NCBI GenBank assembly: GCA_015680685.1 | Contig: MNCI01001967.1 | Span: 367,598-431,597 of the forward strand | Length of the DNA: 64,000 nucleotides | Origin: Gnetum montanum | Taxonomy: Eukaryota; Streptophyta; Gnetopsida; Gnetales; Gnetaceae | Direction of reading: 5' to 3' | Notes under the pieces: generated by a model | What the model saw: only the letters and a program-made list of their open reading frames with translations | Database searches by the model: none | Told to the model about the DNA's origin: nothing | Part shown: piece by piece, positions 11,583 to 21,896 of the stretch | How positions within the stretch are numbered: the first letter of the stretch is position 1 | Layout: each line of letters begins with the position of its first letter | Translations under genes and position numbers: made by a program

Positions 11583-12481
11583 TGATCATAGAACCAGGGG
11601 CGAATGTATTGTGGATCTGCATCTGCTGAAACCGTAGGAACCTTCAGAAGCATTGCTGCCCGCACAACTGAAACCGCTACGACCTGCAACAAAAATAAAA
11701 TCAGGGCCCGAACAAAACGTGACTTCTTTCTCCGTATATTGTGTGGAGAGGGTTTTGATTTTTTTTCAAAAATAATATCCCTGCATTCTACCCTACATTG
11801 GCCTTAGTTCTGTTCGAATTTCTCCACATGATTGCTGCCTGAAACCCGTTTTAAACCGGCTCATCGGTGAAAGAAGGGCCTCCCACGCACTCCACGAACT
11901 TAGGTTCGACGTTTGGCGAGTCGGCAACATAGATCCGGCTGGTGCGTGGGCGCAGTCCAAAACGACAAGCCAAAGGAATTGCCCCAAATCCACGGCATTC
12001 AGTTCTAGTTTTTTTTCTGATTTCGTTTTTTCTCCGGCAGCGTTAACAATGGGTCTTTGGTCATACGTGAATTTGGATTTTCTGCAATACAGAAACCTTT
12101 ACATCCTTTGATAATTTTAAATCCATGAATTCAAAACCAGTTGGTAGTCCGTTAGGTCCTTCACTTGCTTCCAACTCTTAGCCGATTTTTGATAATCCAT
12201 TACTCACAGTGTTGTCTATTTTGCCAATATTAATCAGGGAGTATGCTTTCTTGTGGTAAATAATCACCTCTTTTTTTATTCCAACCTTCACTCAAGAAAA
12301 TATCTTGGCATTTTAATTTACTTTCCAAGAAGGCTTCAACATCAAGATTATTTACCAGGCTTGCTTCTCCAAGAATACCCATTACTTACAATACTAAAGT
12401 GCAAATTTACAACCAGGGATTGTGCTAATATTTTGAACCAAATATTCCAACTGCTCCATGTAATGGCCAAATGTGCCAACA

Positions 12482-12486
12482 CAAAG
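12482..12486. repeat. Target-site duplication of insertion G, right copy (CAAAG)
   Basis: This is identical to 9720-9724 and directly follows the GCCAACA end. Confidence 0.85.
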
Positions 12487-13586
12487 CATACCCCTTAGAC
12501 ATAATAAAGAAATATCGGCTACAAGCGCTGGTTATGGCATTGGAAAGACATGTTACCCATGCTTGAAGGTTCCCTCTAACTAAGGCCCTTTCTCGCTTCT
12601 TGCTTCTCTATCTTTCTCTCCTTGGAATGGTGGTGAATCTTTGGTGAAGCATTCTTGTTACTTCAAGGGGATGGATTGGTCAAGTGTATTGATGCAAGGT
12701 CACTGAATGTGGTTGGTTTAAGTCAGTCTTTAACCATTGTTTCCATATGTCATTCCAAGAGCCTACGAACTNTAGTCTTTAACCATTGTTTCCATATGTC
12801 ATTCCAAGAGCCTACGAACTCTTTGGTTTGTGGGTTTATCAAGGCATAAAGGGCATGAGCCTGCTTTGGGGAGGATCCACTTACATACCTTTATGGTGCA
12901 ATTGTTAAATGTTTCTCCTAAAACATTTCTTGTAATCAAAAATTTCTCATTTCATCCCCATCAATGACATCCATTTTATTGGCATTGTCGTTGTTATTTT
13001 TCCCATTTCTCTTGCTCCCTATACTTTTCCACCCTATTACTACTGGAGGTTCGCTCTTAGTCATGGGGGCACTATCATAAATTTTTCCATTCTAATACTT
13101 GTATCACCCCTACACCTTGGGTAGTTATATGTGATAAACCTCTAACCCAGTATTTTCCATAACCACAACTCAGCCAATGCGCTTTATATCAAGGCAAGGT
13201 ATTAATTGCATTGTGGCTTACTTATCCTTGCTCATTCATGACTATGTTGTGTGTGCGGATGGCGATTACACAAACTATGGACTAGGATAGGAGGAAGCAT
13301 TCGGGATGGATTGGAGCTGGAGCATTTACGCCAGGAACAAGATTGGTTGCATCATTATGGATGAACAATGGAAGGCATAATCGTGACATTGGTAGCAACA
13401 CACCTCATTTTCTTTACTCTCTCTTCAAGCTATCGAATGAACACCAATGTTGTAATATGTTTGTCGATCCGTTCATTGGGCACTTTGAGTTTGTTATTCC
13501 CTATCGCTGTCAGTTCTCATTCAGTGAATAATCCCATACCTTCCCAATATTTTGTAAGGAACTCAAGGACGAGTTTTCATTTAGTC
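12487..13586 (+). other. 3' noncoding region of element B, second part
   Basis: This resumes the match to element C (about 38765-40012): 'cataccccttagac', 'tccctctaactaaggccc', and 'gggcatgagcctgctttgggg'. Relative to C, a stretch of roughly 200 bp is missing at the suspicious N/duplication at 12725-12820. No conserved ORF is present. Confidence 0.75.
12725..12820. repeat. Exact 47-bp duplication flanking a single N (likely assembly join)
   Basis: The 47 bases at 12725-12771 recur exactly at 12774-12820 with N at 12772 between them. Element C has one copy of the equivalent sequence. Confidence 0.8.
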
Positions 13587-13594
13587 AGGGGGTA
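13587..13594 (+). other. Polypurine-like tract of element B
   Basis: AGGGGGTA directly precedes the 3' LTR. C has CATGGAGGTA in the same place. This is the expected primer site for plus-strand DNA synthesis, although it is short. Confidence 0.45.
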
Positions 13595-14465
13595 TGATGA
13601 GCTGCAATATCATGTACATGATATCGAGTACGTGATATCGCATCTGTGATATTAGGTACGCAATATCTCATCTGCGATATTAGGTACACAATATCGGAGC
13701 CTTCCATGCGATATCACGTACGCGATATCGGGGCCTACCTTGTTGCCTATAAATAAGAGGCCGACACACTTGGTTTGGATAATTAGTCTTAGTACCTTAC
13801 CCAAACTCTTGCGTTTTTCCCTTTTCAGAGTTAGAATTATTTTTGTGTGCCCGCAGTAGGAGTCATAAAGTAAACGAATCTTTATTCAAGCATTGTGTAC
13901 CTGAGCATACCTTGTGTACAACGATAAAGATAAACTTTGTGATAAACCTTACAGCATTAAGAATTGATTAATTAATGTTCATTACTGTTACTTATTGCTT
14001 TCCTTAGTTAATTAATGTTCTCTTTCTCACCCTGCAACTCTCCTAAGTAAGCACACTCAGTACGATCACTTCGAGCATGCATGTAACACTTGGTAACCCA
14101 GTAACGATTAGCGTTTAGTAATCTCAATAGTGTTGCACTGGTTCAGGATGTGTACAGAAAGTGAGAATGGATGTTGGTATTAGGATTAGTTAAAGCATAG
14201 TTAAGTAGTTAAATTAAAATCAGTTACTTAGTTATCTCTCTCCTCCCTTTGTAGCACTAGGACATAAAAACTACAAAAATCATGTACCTCAAATTTACTT
14301 AACCATACAATCATGCTATACAAGTAAGCTTGGGAAGACAATGATTAACTAACTCGTCCTTGTTCCACAAAGGCACGTAAGCACTTAGTCCTTGGAATTT
14401 GACCGGATCGTGCATGTACGCTCATATTTGTATGGTTGAGCGTAGGGATACCTTGTTATTCATCA
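13595..14465 (+). repeat. 3' LTR of element B
   Basis: It starts TGATGAGCTGCAATATC and ends TTATTCATCA and is followed by ATGTG. It is longer than the 5' LTR by about 50 bp, mostly because U3 holds more GATATC-type dyads (13603-13732). TATAAATA lies at 13748-13755. Confidence 0.9.
13603..13732 (+). promoter_or_regulatory. Expanded GATATC dyad array in the B 3' LTR
   Basis: About eight (C/T)(A/G)ATAT(C/T) units occur in 130 bp, with recurring spacers GTACG, ATCTG and ACGTACG; one pair reads GCGATATCACGTACGCGATA. The array ends about 15 bp before the TATA region. Confidence 0.65.
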
Positions 14466-14470
14466 ATGTG
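14466..14470. repeat. Target-site duplication of element B, right copy (ATGTG)
   Basis: This is identical to 1934-1938. Confidence 0.85.
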
Positions 14471-15610
14471 GAATGGAGTGCCAAGGTCAAGATTGATATA
14501 GTCCCTTTGTGAAGTATGTGGTTAAGTGATCTAATAAGAATCTGCTCCAAGTTTGGATCAAGACCGATTATGGCCAGTGACATCGCAGTGATGGACTAAT
14601 ACTGACTCACCCACTTAAGACATACACATGTCCTCATAGACCAAATCCCATTCCATATATAGAAGGAAAGGGAAGCAGGAACTAAGGAAGGACCTTAGTT
14701 AGAGGGGACCATCTGACCTAGGTGACATGGCTTTCAAGTCTTATAACCACAGCTTGTAGCCTGTTTTTTGATCCAAGGGGTGTGCTTTGAATTCCCATTA
14801 TTATTATTATTTGAATGGGAACCACACCATGCAAGGATATATTGATTAGTCCAAGGGGTGTGCTTTGAATTCCCATTGTTATTTTTCTTTTTCTTTTTTT
14901 TCTTTTCTTTTCTTATGTTTTTCAAATGGGAACCACATCATGCAAGGACATGTTAGCTTCCTATTATTTGTCATCATGGAACGGAAAGGAATCCCTGAGG
15001 ACAGTAATGCATGAGATATCATAGGAGGATACATAGTCCACCACATCCCCTTGAAGTCACATCCTGTTCCTTACCACTTGGATCCTTCCCAAGTTTGGAA
15101 TCCACCAAGGTCAAGGATTTATTGGAGTTGATTAATGGAAAAGGGACTGTACTTCTCTCGATCCCGGGACACCATAGAAAAGTGTGAGTGGTCGGATGTC
15201 ATGGACTCACTACCTATCACATGAAAGAAAGTATAACTTAATTTTCTAAAATCCAAAATGCTAAGGTAAGAACTATATATAATAGGAAACCCATAATATG
15301 CAAACCCCCATTAGGAGCAACTACCACACCATTGCATCTTGTGGCAATAAGATAGTTTTATTAGCGAAAATAAATAGAGGAAAATAAACTAGAATAAAAT
15401 AGAACAAAACAACTAAAGGTGAAATATATTTATATATATAATAAAAAAAAGAAAGATTAGGTAAGAAATGTTAAACATACAAACGATGGTGTAAAACAAA
15501 AAGGTGTAAAACAAAAAATATAGAAAAGACCTAAGAAGCCAGGACAATTTTTTTAGCATGGGTAGCGATCTCTCCCATGACTAAGCTTGGAGGAGAAGAT
15601 TCAAAAAATG
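14471..15610 (-). other. 3' noncoding region of element D
   Basis: The minus strand matches the C 3' region ('tccctctaactaagg' at about 14695, 'accacaccatgcaagg' on the plus strand). It contains no coherent ORF. A segment of about 70-100 bp is duplicated at 14773-14951. Confidence 0.7.
14773..14951. repeat. Local duplication with C/T-rich expansion in D
   Basis: The block 'ccaaggggtgtgctttgaat...gggaaccaca(c/t)catgcaagga' occurs at 14773-14839 and again at 14851-14951. The second copy is longer because of a pyrimidine run (TTTTTCTTTTTCTTTTTTTT-type, 14881-14915). Confidence 0.75.
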
Positions 15611-15619
15611 AAACGTGGA

Positions 15620-16770
15620 CAACCACTTGGCGAAGTGGCAGCAACCCTAGTTTGGTGTGGTTCATGGAACGGTTTCAATTGTTACATGTTGACCAACTAC
15701 ATTTTTGTTGGATCTTTAGATTTGTGTATGAGTAGGGCCTCAGATGAAAAGGTCTAAGAAAAAATATAAGGTCCCTTTCATATTGTTTGAAACTTGCTCT
15801 GTTGTAGCACATGTGTGGGGTTCCAATAGAGAACCTAATCTCCACGTTGAAATGTTACCTTTCGAATCCTAAGGTCATGATGTTGTTTGTTATATAACTT
15901 ATGCATCTCATTTCATGATAGGGCTACTAATCGATTCTCATCTAGCACATTTAAGTTGATGAGTCGTTGTCGTTGTGCTAGGGGTAAGTCATGACCTAAG
16001 TCACTTGTAGTGGATAGTGTTCAGAGTTCTACCTAAATTGGGAGCATTGGTAGTTTTCTGTACACCAACTCATAAGGGGAGTATCCTATAAGAAGTTTCC
16101 AAGTTGAGTGGTAGGCCCAGAGGACGTCCTATATTTGCTAATCGTCCTAGTTAGGATCTTTGTAATCTCCTAGTTTGTGACTTCAGCTTGCCCATTGGCT
16201 TGGGGATGATAGGGTGTTGTTAGTTTATGTTTTACTCCCAAACACTGCATAAGTTTATGAAAAGTAGCACCCGTGAAGTGAGTGTCATTATCTGAAATGA
16301 GTGCACGTAGCACCCCAAACTTGTTCACGATTTGCTGTTGAGCACACTGCGCAACTGTGGTTGAGGAACAGTTGATGAAGACTATTGCCTCTACCCACTT
16401 TGTATAGTATTTTACCATGACAATAATGTATGCTTTCCCATTTGACATGGGTGCAATGGGGCCCATGAAGTCGATGCCCCAAATGTCGAAGGGCTCTAGT
16501 GGTTGAATACACTATTGAGGTCCCTCCATTCTTACCGTCATCCCACCATCTCTTTGACATCAATCACAGGAGTAGATGAACCATTGAGCATCTCTGAAGA
16601 GTGTAGGCAAGTAGTAATCTGCAAGCAGGATCTTAATGGTCGTGCATCTTCTTGCATAATGCCCCCCATAAAGGCCCTCATGAGCATCTTGGAGGATGCA
16701 TGGTTGATCTGCATCAAGGACACACTATCGAACCAAGCCATCTGCATAAACCTTGTATAGGTGTCCATTG
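15620..16770 (-). pseudogene. pol: Integrase remnant of element D
   Basis: The open stretch 16170-16466 (minus) holds most of the catalytic core: [15 protein letters not shown], then ISDNDTHFTG, then HPQANGQAEVTN, so the second Asp motif and the region leading to Glu are visible. Upstream (16538-16768) is the zinc region with GGHYA-type and SCD-CQRDG motifs, broken by a stop. Downstream, towards 15620, is the C-terminal domain in pieces. The 'DND' in ISDNDTHF replaces the usual DNG. Frames are interrupted several times, so no activity is expected. Confidence 0.82.
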
Positions 16771-16959
16771 ATTTTCATGAAGTGCTTGGCTCTATGAAGA
16801 AACCATTATTTTTTTCGATGATCCAATTCCTTTGGTAGCTCTTGTGTATGAAGATAGGTAACGATGTCACCAAACTAATTTGATCCTATGGGCACCTCCT
16901 TCACAATTGCTCCAGTAAAGAGGAGTTCATTTGGAAATTGGTCAAAGAGTGGGCTCTTC

Positions 16960-17480
16960 TCCTCCATGCTGTCCCATCATAATTAAGACAAGTGATCGAC
17001 AACCACATTCTCAGTTCCCTTTTTGTCTACCATAGTAAGATCAAATTCTTGAAGGATCACGAGCCACCGTATGACACGGGGGCTCACTGTTGGTTTATTT
17101 ATAAGGAACCGAATGACATTATGGTCTGTATGCACAAACACCTTGTATCCGAGCACATAGTGTCAAAACTTTTCTAAGGCAAACAACACTGCCATTAATT
17201 CCTTTTCGATGGTGATGTAATATACTTGAGCACCCACAATACTTCGGCTTGCACAGTGGATGGAATATGGATGCTTCTGGTCATCCAACTATGTGAGCAT
17301 AGCCCCCAATGCATAATTAGATGCATTTGTCATGATGTGAAATAGTCTGGACCAATCGGGGCTCGTAGAATTGGAGTCTCTATGAGTTTTTACTTTAGCG
17401 TTTGGAATGCAGACTCACATTCACTAGTCCAGACAAACGGAACATCTTTCTTTGTCAGCTCCACCAATGGCTTGGTGATC
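16960..17480 (-). pseudogene. pol: RNase H remnant of element D
   Basis: The minus strand reads NYALG near 17310, EKELMAVLFAL-type sequence near 17200, and EFDLTMVDKKGTENVVVDHL near 16990-17060. These are the RNase H core and its Athila/Tat-type end motif. It lies between RT and integrase as in C. Stops occur between motifs. Confidence 0.75.
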
Positions 17481-18260
17481 TTTGAGAAATTATCGATGAA
17501 GCATCGGTAGTAACCAGTGTATCCAAGGAATGATCAGATGTCCCTTATAGTTCCTAGCTGATTAGTAATTCCTTGGATAACCCTAATTTTCTCAAGATCC
17601 ACTCCAATCTCTTCTTGTAAAATTTGATGACCTAAAACAATGCCTTCTTGGACCATCAGGTGATTCTTTTGCCAGTTGAGTCGTAAGTTAGTTTCTACAC
17701 ATTACTTCAAAACCTGCTTAAGGCAGTCTAAGGCTTGCCCGAATGTTGCTCCATAGGTGGAGAGGTCATCCATAAAAACTTTTACACCATTGCCGATTTA
17801 CTTCTGGAAGATGTTGAGGACAAGGCGTTGGAAGGTTGCGAGTGTATTACATAGGTCAAAAGGCATCTTCATGTATGTGAAAGTGCCCCAGGGACTTGTA
17901 AACATTATCTTGGCTTAGTCCTCTGGCACAATCTGGATTTGGTTATAGCCACTGTAACCATCTAGGAAGCTGTATTAATAATGTCCCGAAATGATATCCA
18001 ACACCTGGTCCACAAATGGAAGTGGAAAATGATCCTTAAAGGTTGCCATATTTAGTAATCGAAAATCAATATAGACTCTCCATTTGCCATCCTTTTTTAG
18101 CACAATAACAATTGGGTTGACCCACTCACTATTTGCAATGGGGTAGATGAATCCCACCTTCAAAAATTGCTTAATTTCATCCTTGATGATTTGTTTAAGT
18201 TTGGGATTCAATCATCTTTGCGGCTGTCGTCGTTGCTTTATGGAAGGGTCAATATAGATT
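17481..18260 (-). pseudogene. pol: Reverse transcriptase remnant of element D
   Basis: The open stretch 17975-18211 (minus) holds NPKLKQIIKDEI, then FIYPIANSEWVNPIVIV and WRVYIDFRLLNM, the N-terminal RT motifs. Going left, FGLCN-type sequence precedes the catalytic FMDDL at 17763-17777. At the first conserved block C has WRVCIDFR where D has WRVYIDFR. Several stops are present. It joins the tether and RNase H on the left and the protease spacer on the right. Confidence 0.82.
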
Positions 18261-18599
18261 CAATGTTAGCATACCCTAGGATCAATCCCTGTTAACTCAG
18301 GATATGACCATGCGAAGGCAGTCAACCACTCATTCATCATCCTTAGCAACTTCTCTTTTTACTCTAGAACAAGAGTGGCATTGACTATTATTAGCCTACC
18401 GTTCTGCAAGAATGCATAATCTAGATTGATCGATAAGGGTTTTAGTTCTAGGGGCTCCTGTTTAAAGCTTTCAGGGATTTGCAGCTTTCCCTAATCAGTA
18501 GCATCATTAATAGTGAAAATTTGTTAATGGACCAATTCTAGTTTGTCTATGCTTCCCATATAGGTACATATAAGGCTCTTAGATGATTCCATGCATAAG

Positions 18600-19150
18600 G
18601 TGCTGCTATCTGAGTCAGTGGTCAACCACTGGGTGCCTTCTTGGTTAGTGGCTATTTCATATAGGCATTGTTGAATTTGTGATTCGGTGACACACCGACT
18701 GCATGCTTGAATGGATGTCCACTTAACCGACCAGAGTTACTGCACATAGTTGCACCCGGAGTTGCTGTACGCGATGCATGGAACACGCTTCTTCTTGATC
18801 TTCCCAAAAGGATTTTCCTTGAAAATTTAAAGGGAGAGATCTCAAAGTCCTAAATGTGCATCCACTATGTTGAGCCATGCTCTTCCCATTATAATTGGAA
18901 AGTCCCCCTTACAATTATCGACATGGATCACTAGGAAATCAGCAGGGTAGGACCACCCACAAATGGTGGTCACAATATCTTCTACTAGCCCCAAAGGAAT
19001 AGTAATGGATTGGTCTGCCAACTCGAGCCGAATGTTACTTTTCTTCAATGGAGGCAAGTTCCAAGTCTTGTACATATCATGTGAAATTAGGTTGACACTT
19101 GACCCCAAATCCAAAAGATCTTTGCATGGCTTGTTGCCTTCCACCTAAAG
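18600..19150 (-). pseudogene. pol: Aspartic protease remnant of element D
   Basis: The open stretch 18842-19144 (minus) has the active-site region DLLDLGSSVNLI and a following core that includes DQSITIPLGLVEDIVTTICG and IIMGRAWLNIVDAHLGL. In E the site is LLDSGS, so Ser to Leu at the residue after Asp has removed the D-S/T-G signature. The C-terminal part continues in broken form to about 18600. Confidence 0.82.
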
Positions 19151-19159
19151 GTATATGAG

Positions 19160-21734
19160 GGGGCTTCCTGGATTAGTCAATTTTTGATAGAAATGATCCA
19201 CCTTGATCCAGTCTGTCACAGCATGTGTTAATATGACATTTTTCACTTTGGAAGACGTTTTGTTTGAAGGTCGCTTGAAGGATTGAGAGTTAGAGGTAGT
19301 TCAAGACACCGAGGTAGTTCAAGATACTGAGGCACTAGCCACAGGTGAGTGTGAGGATGTGTTAGGTTATTAAGCTAAAAAAAGGAATGTTTCCATGGTT
19401 TTTATTTTGACCTGCTCAGCTCAGAAGCCGATTGTAAATTGATGGCCCTTGTGGCATTATGCTGCTATGGTCATGAAGGTATTTCTCCCTGCATGGGCGG
19501 AGTAGGAGGTAGTTGAGTTGTAGGCTAATGGATAGGTACAGTAGAAAGAGGTGGCAGAGGATAGTGTAGATGTGGGTTTTCCCCCTAGGTGATGGAGATT
19601 GGGCCCGAAAGCATTTTGGAGGGTAGTAATGATTTTGGAAGGTTGCGTAACTAAACGAGTTCCATGGAGAGATTGGTTGCTAAACGTAGTACCCATAAGG
19701 GTCCAAATGCTGGTAAGGGTACTACTACCTTGAGGGTGGCATCCCCCATGACTATGGATGCTACCATTGCTGGTAGTGCTCATATGGCTGCAGTGGAGCT
19801 CCATTTGGATAATATCCCTATTGCTAGTGGAATTGCATGGAATTGCCTTGGGGATAAGACAATCTCCGGGGTGTTTTCCTTTTTCCTAAGTGAGAATTTA
19901 AAGTGTACATCCCAAACTCTTGCAAATGTGACATCATAGGACAACATCCCTTAGGATGTTCGTACTGGCATATGTCACATTCTTCGTCTTCCTCGGTGTT
20001 TGAGTTTGCAACTTGTTCCACCGTAGCAACCTTGCCCTTACCTTTGTGGTAGGCACGTTCAGCCTCTCTTCTCCTTCATCGATTCCGATCATTACTCTAT
20101 TCTTTTGATTCTTCTGCAATTTTTAGAACACTTTGGAATTTTTCATCCAAAGAATCCCGCATCTTGTCCACCTTGGCTGAAATTTCAGAAGTGAATTTTT
20201 GTATGGGTAAAGTCATCCTACTCACTGCTGCATCCAAAGGTGATTCCTCCCTCTTCCAAATGGAAGGGTCCTGATTATATTCCTCTGCACTTTCCCATTT
20301 TCATAGTTCTCTCTCTTTCTTGGCTACCTGCTCAATTAATTGCTGAAGTTAATGAGCCCTTAACTTGGATAGCCATCCTTGAGCATAAATGCCAAGAGTC
20401 CTTCTTGGTTAGAAATGGAACCCATCTATGACATGGCGGAGTTGTTCCCATTGAGAGTAGCCATGACCAAGGCATTTGTACAAGGAGTAATATCTACCCA
20501 TGGCTACATCCAAGGGTTCGTGGCTACCTTGTTTCCACCCCTGAATTTATCATCTTAGATTAGACACTTTGGATTAAGTGTGGTATTTTTCATTGAAGAG
20601 CTTTAGCATTATACTCCATCGCTTGATTGATTCTAACTCCAAAGACTGGTACTAGCTTTCTACTTCCTTGATGAGTGTTTGGGGGAACAACTTGAGTTTC
20701 TGCCATTTATTTTCAATATTCTACATGGTGCAGGCATCATGAAATGCTTGCACATGAGTTTGCATATCACAATTATATCCCCCTTCAAATCTAGGGATGT
20801 TATTCATATCAAGGCACTTGATCCGACTATCTCTCAAGTGCCTAGTAGGTAATTGAACTACCTCTACTATGTTGAGCATGTTTCAAGTGGAAAGTAGTGG
20901 TTCATCAAAGTCATTGTCCTAATGATGGCCATGGCATCTATGATGGTCCCTACTACCTCTCCTTTCATGACGGTGAGCCTCCGATGACCATCCACGCCCT
21001 TGATGATGACATTCCCATCAATGTCCTTGATCATGTCAGTCTTAGCAATCATCATCATCATGATCCCTCCTACGATGGTTATAGTCAAATTCAAAACCTG
21101 ATGAAGCTAAGGTGGAAAGAGGGGAATGAGAAGAGGGGGGAGGACTACAACTCCCATGGTGTCAATCACCTCCTCTTCCATGATGATGGCCTCGATCTTC
21201 ACGTCCATCTTCACCTTCACCATGATCTTCTTTGGGAGATCCCTTAGCATCCTAGAACTCCTGGTCACTTGAACCTTTACTCTGTAAGACAAATCAGATG
21301 TTCTGACATGGGGGTAGAGATGTGGAAGAACAGGGATTGCGAGGAATAGGTTCCTCATCATCGTGTTGGGCCTATAGGGACAAAGGGTTACTGGACCATT
21401 TGCCCTTTGCTTGTTCATGGTGTTTTGCTTGCTACAAGTCCCGTTTACACTATGCCTCATTTGGATGATAGTCCTGATAATCATGATCCTCCATAATGTA
21501 CCTATTACCTCGATCCTGAATGCCCAATCTAGTGAGAGTTTGGAGTAGCATTCTGGAAACTGATCGATCAGGGAGCAATATAATGTTGCCCTCCATGTCT
21601 AGCCATCGCATCTACTCATTCTGATGCAGGATGAAGGTGAAGTTGGGTATATACTCATCTAGATGTGTATACACCACCTGATATTCCTGGGGTACTTGCG
21701 GGTTGGATTCGTCTTGCCTATGAGAAGAAGACAT
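19160..21734 (-). pseudogene. gag: Gag remnant of element D
   Basis: The likely start is ATG at 21734 (minus; MSSSHRQDES). The capsid domain lies around 20550-20800 in pieces (the SWYQSLE-type segment is at about 20650). The zinc knuckle ECDICQYEHPKGCCP is intact in the open stretch 19824-20021 and follows the pattern C-x2-C-x3-H-x3-C, shorter than the usual C-x2-C-x4-H-x4-C. A Tyr/Pro/Gln-rich segment follows towards the protease. The His-rich linker region (20870-21250) is present but scrambled by frameshifts. Confidence 0.75.
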
Positions 21735-21878
21735 ACTAGTGTTAAACAACAAATAATTTGGTGTGCCCTACTCTTACCTAAGTCTCCTAGCATGAGTAGA
21801 TTTTGATGTAATGGGTTCATTCCAACTAAGTAAGTGATGATGTCGCTAAGGCTAGATAGCACACGTCAGACTAATAGT

Positions 21879-21896
21879 CCCCAGCAATGGCACCAA
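21879..21896 (-). other. Primer binding site of element D (tRNA-Asp type)
   Basis: The minus strand reads TTGGTGCCATTGCTGGGGAC directly after the LTR end. It differs from the tRNA-Asp complement by three transitions. Confidence 0.8.

Larger units (their letters stand above)
9725..12481 (-). mobile_element. LTR-like insertion G (2.76 kb, probable solo LTR) in element B
   Basis: The ends are TGTTGGC...GCCAACA, with a 5-bp CAAAG duplication, precisely interrupting sequence that is continuous in C. I saw no second internal copy of the termini, so a very long solo LTR is the simplest reading; a small nonautonomous element cannot be excluded because 429 bases are unknown. On the minus strand a TATAAAAA at 10760-10767 and a following G/A-rich transcribed-leader-like sequence suggest minus orientation. 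It contains exon-like sequence (11270-11990). Confidence 0.7.
1939..14465 (+). mobile_element. Full-length Ty3/gypsy retrotransposon B (Athila/Tat-like), decayed
   Basis: The element is bounded by two related LTRs (1939-2757 and 13595-14465) and a perfect 5-bp target duplication. Between them lie a tRNA-Asp-type primer binding site, Gag, protease, RT, RNase H and integrase remnants in the canonical Ty3/gypsy order, then a noncoding 3' region. It is 12.5 kb long because a 2.76-kb LTR-like insertion (9725-12481) sits in its 3' region. Every coding domain carries stops, so it cannot encode its own proteins now. Many stops are at positions where element C has TGG, CAA or CGA, which points to C-to-T decay of methylated DNA. 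Confidence 0.9.

Noticed and set aside
13603-13732. CRISPR-like array (regularly spaced repeats)
   Set aside because: Units are short palindromes with degenerate spacing inside a plant LTR promoter; there are no unique spacers of constant length and no cas genes.
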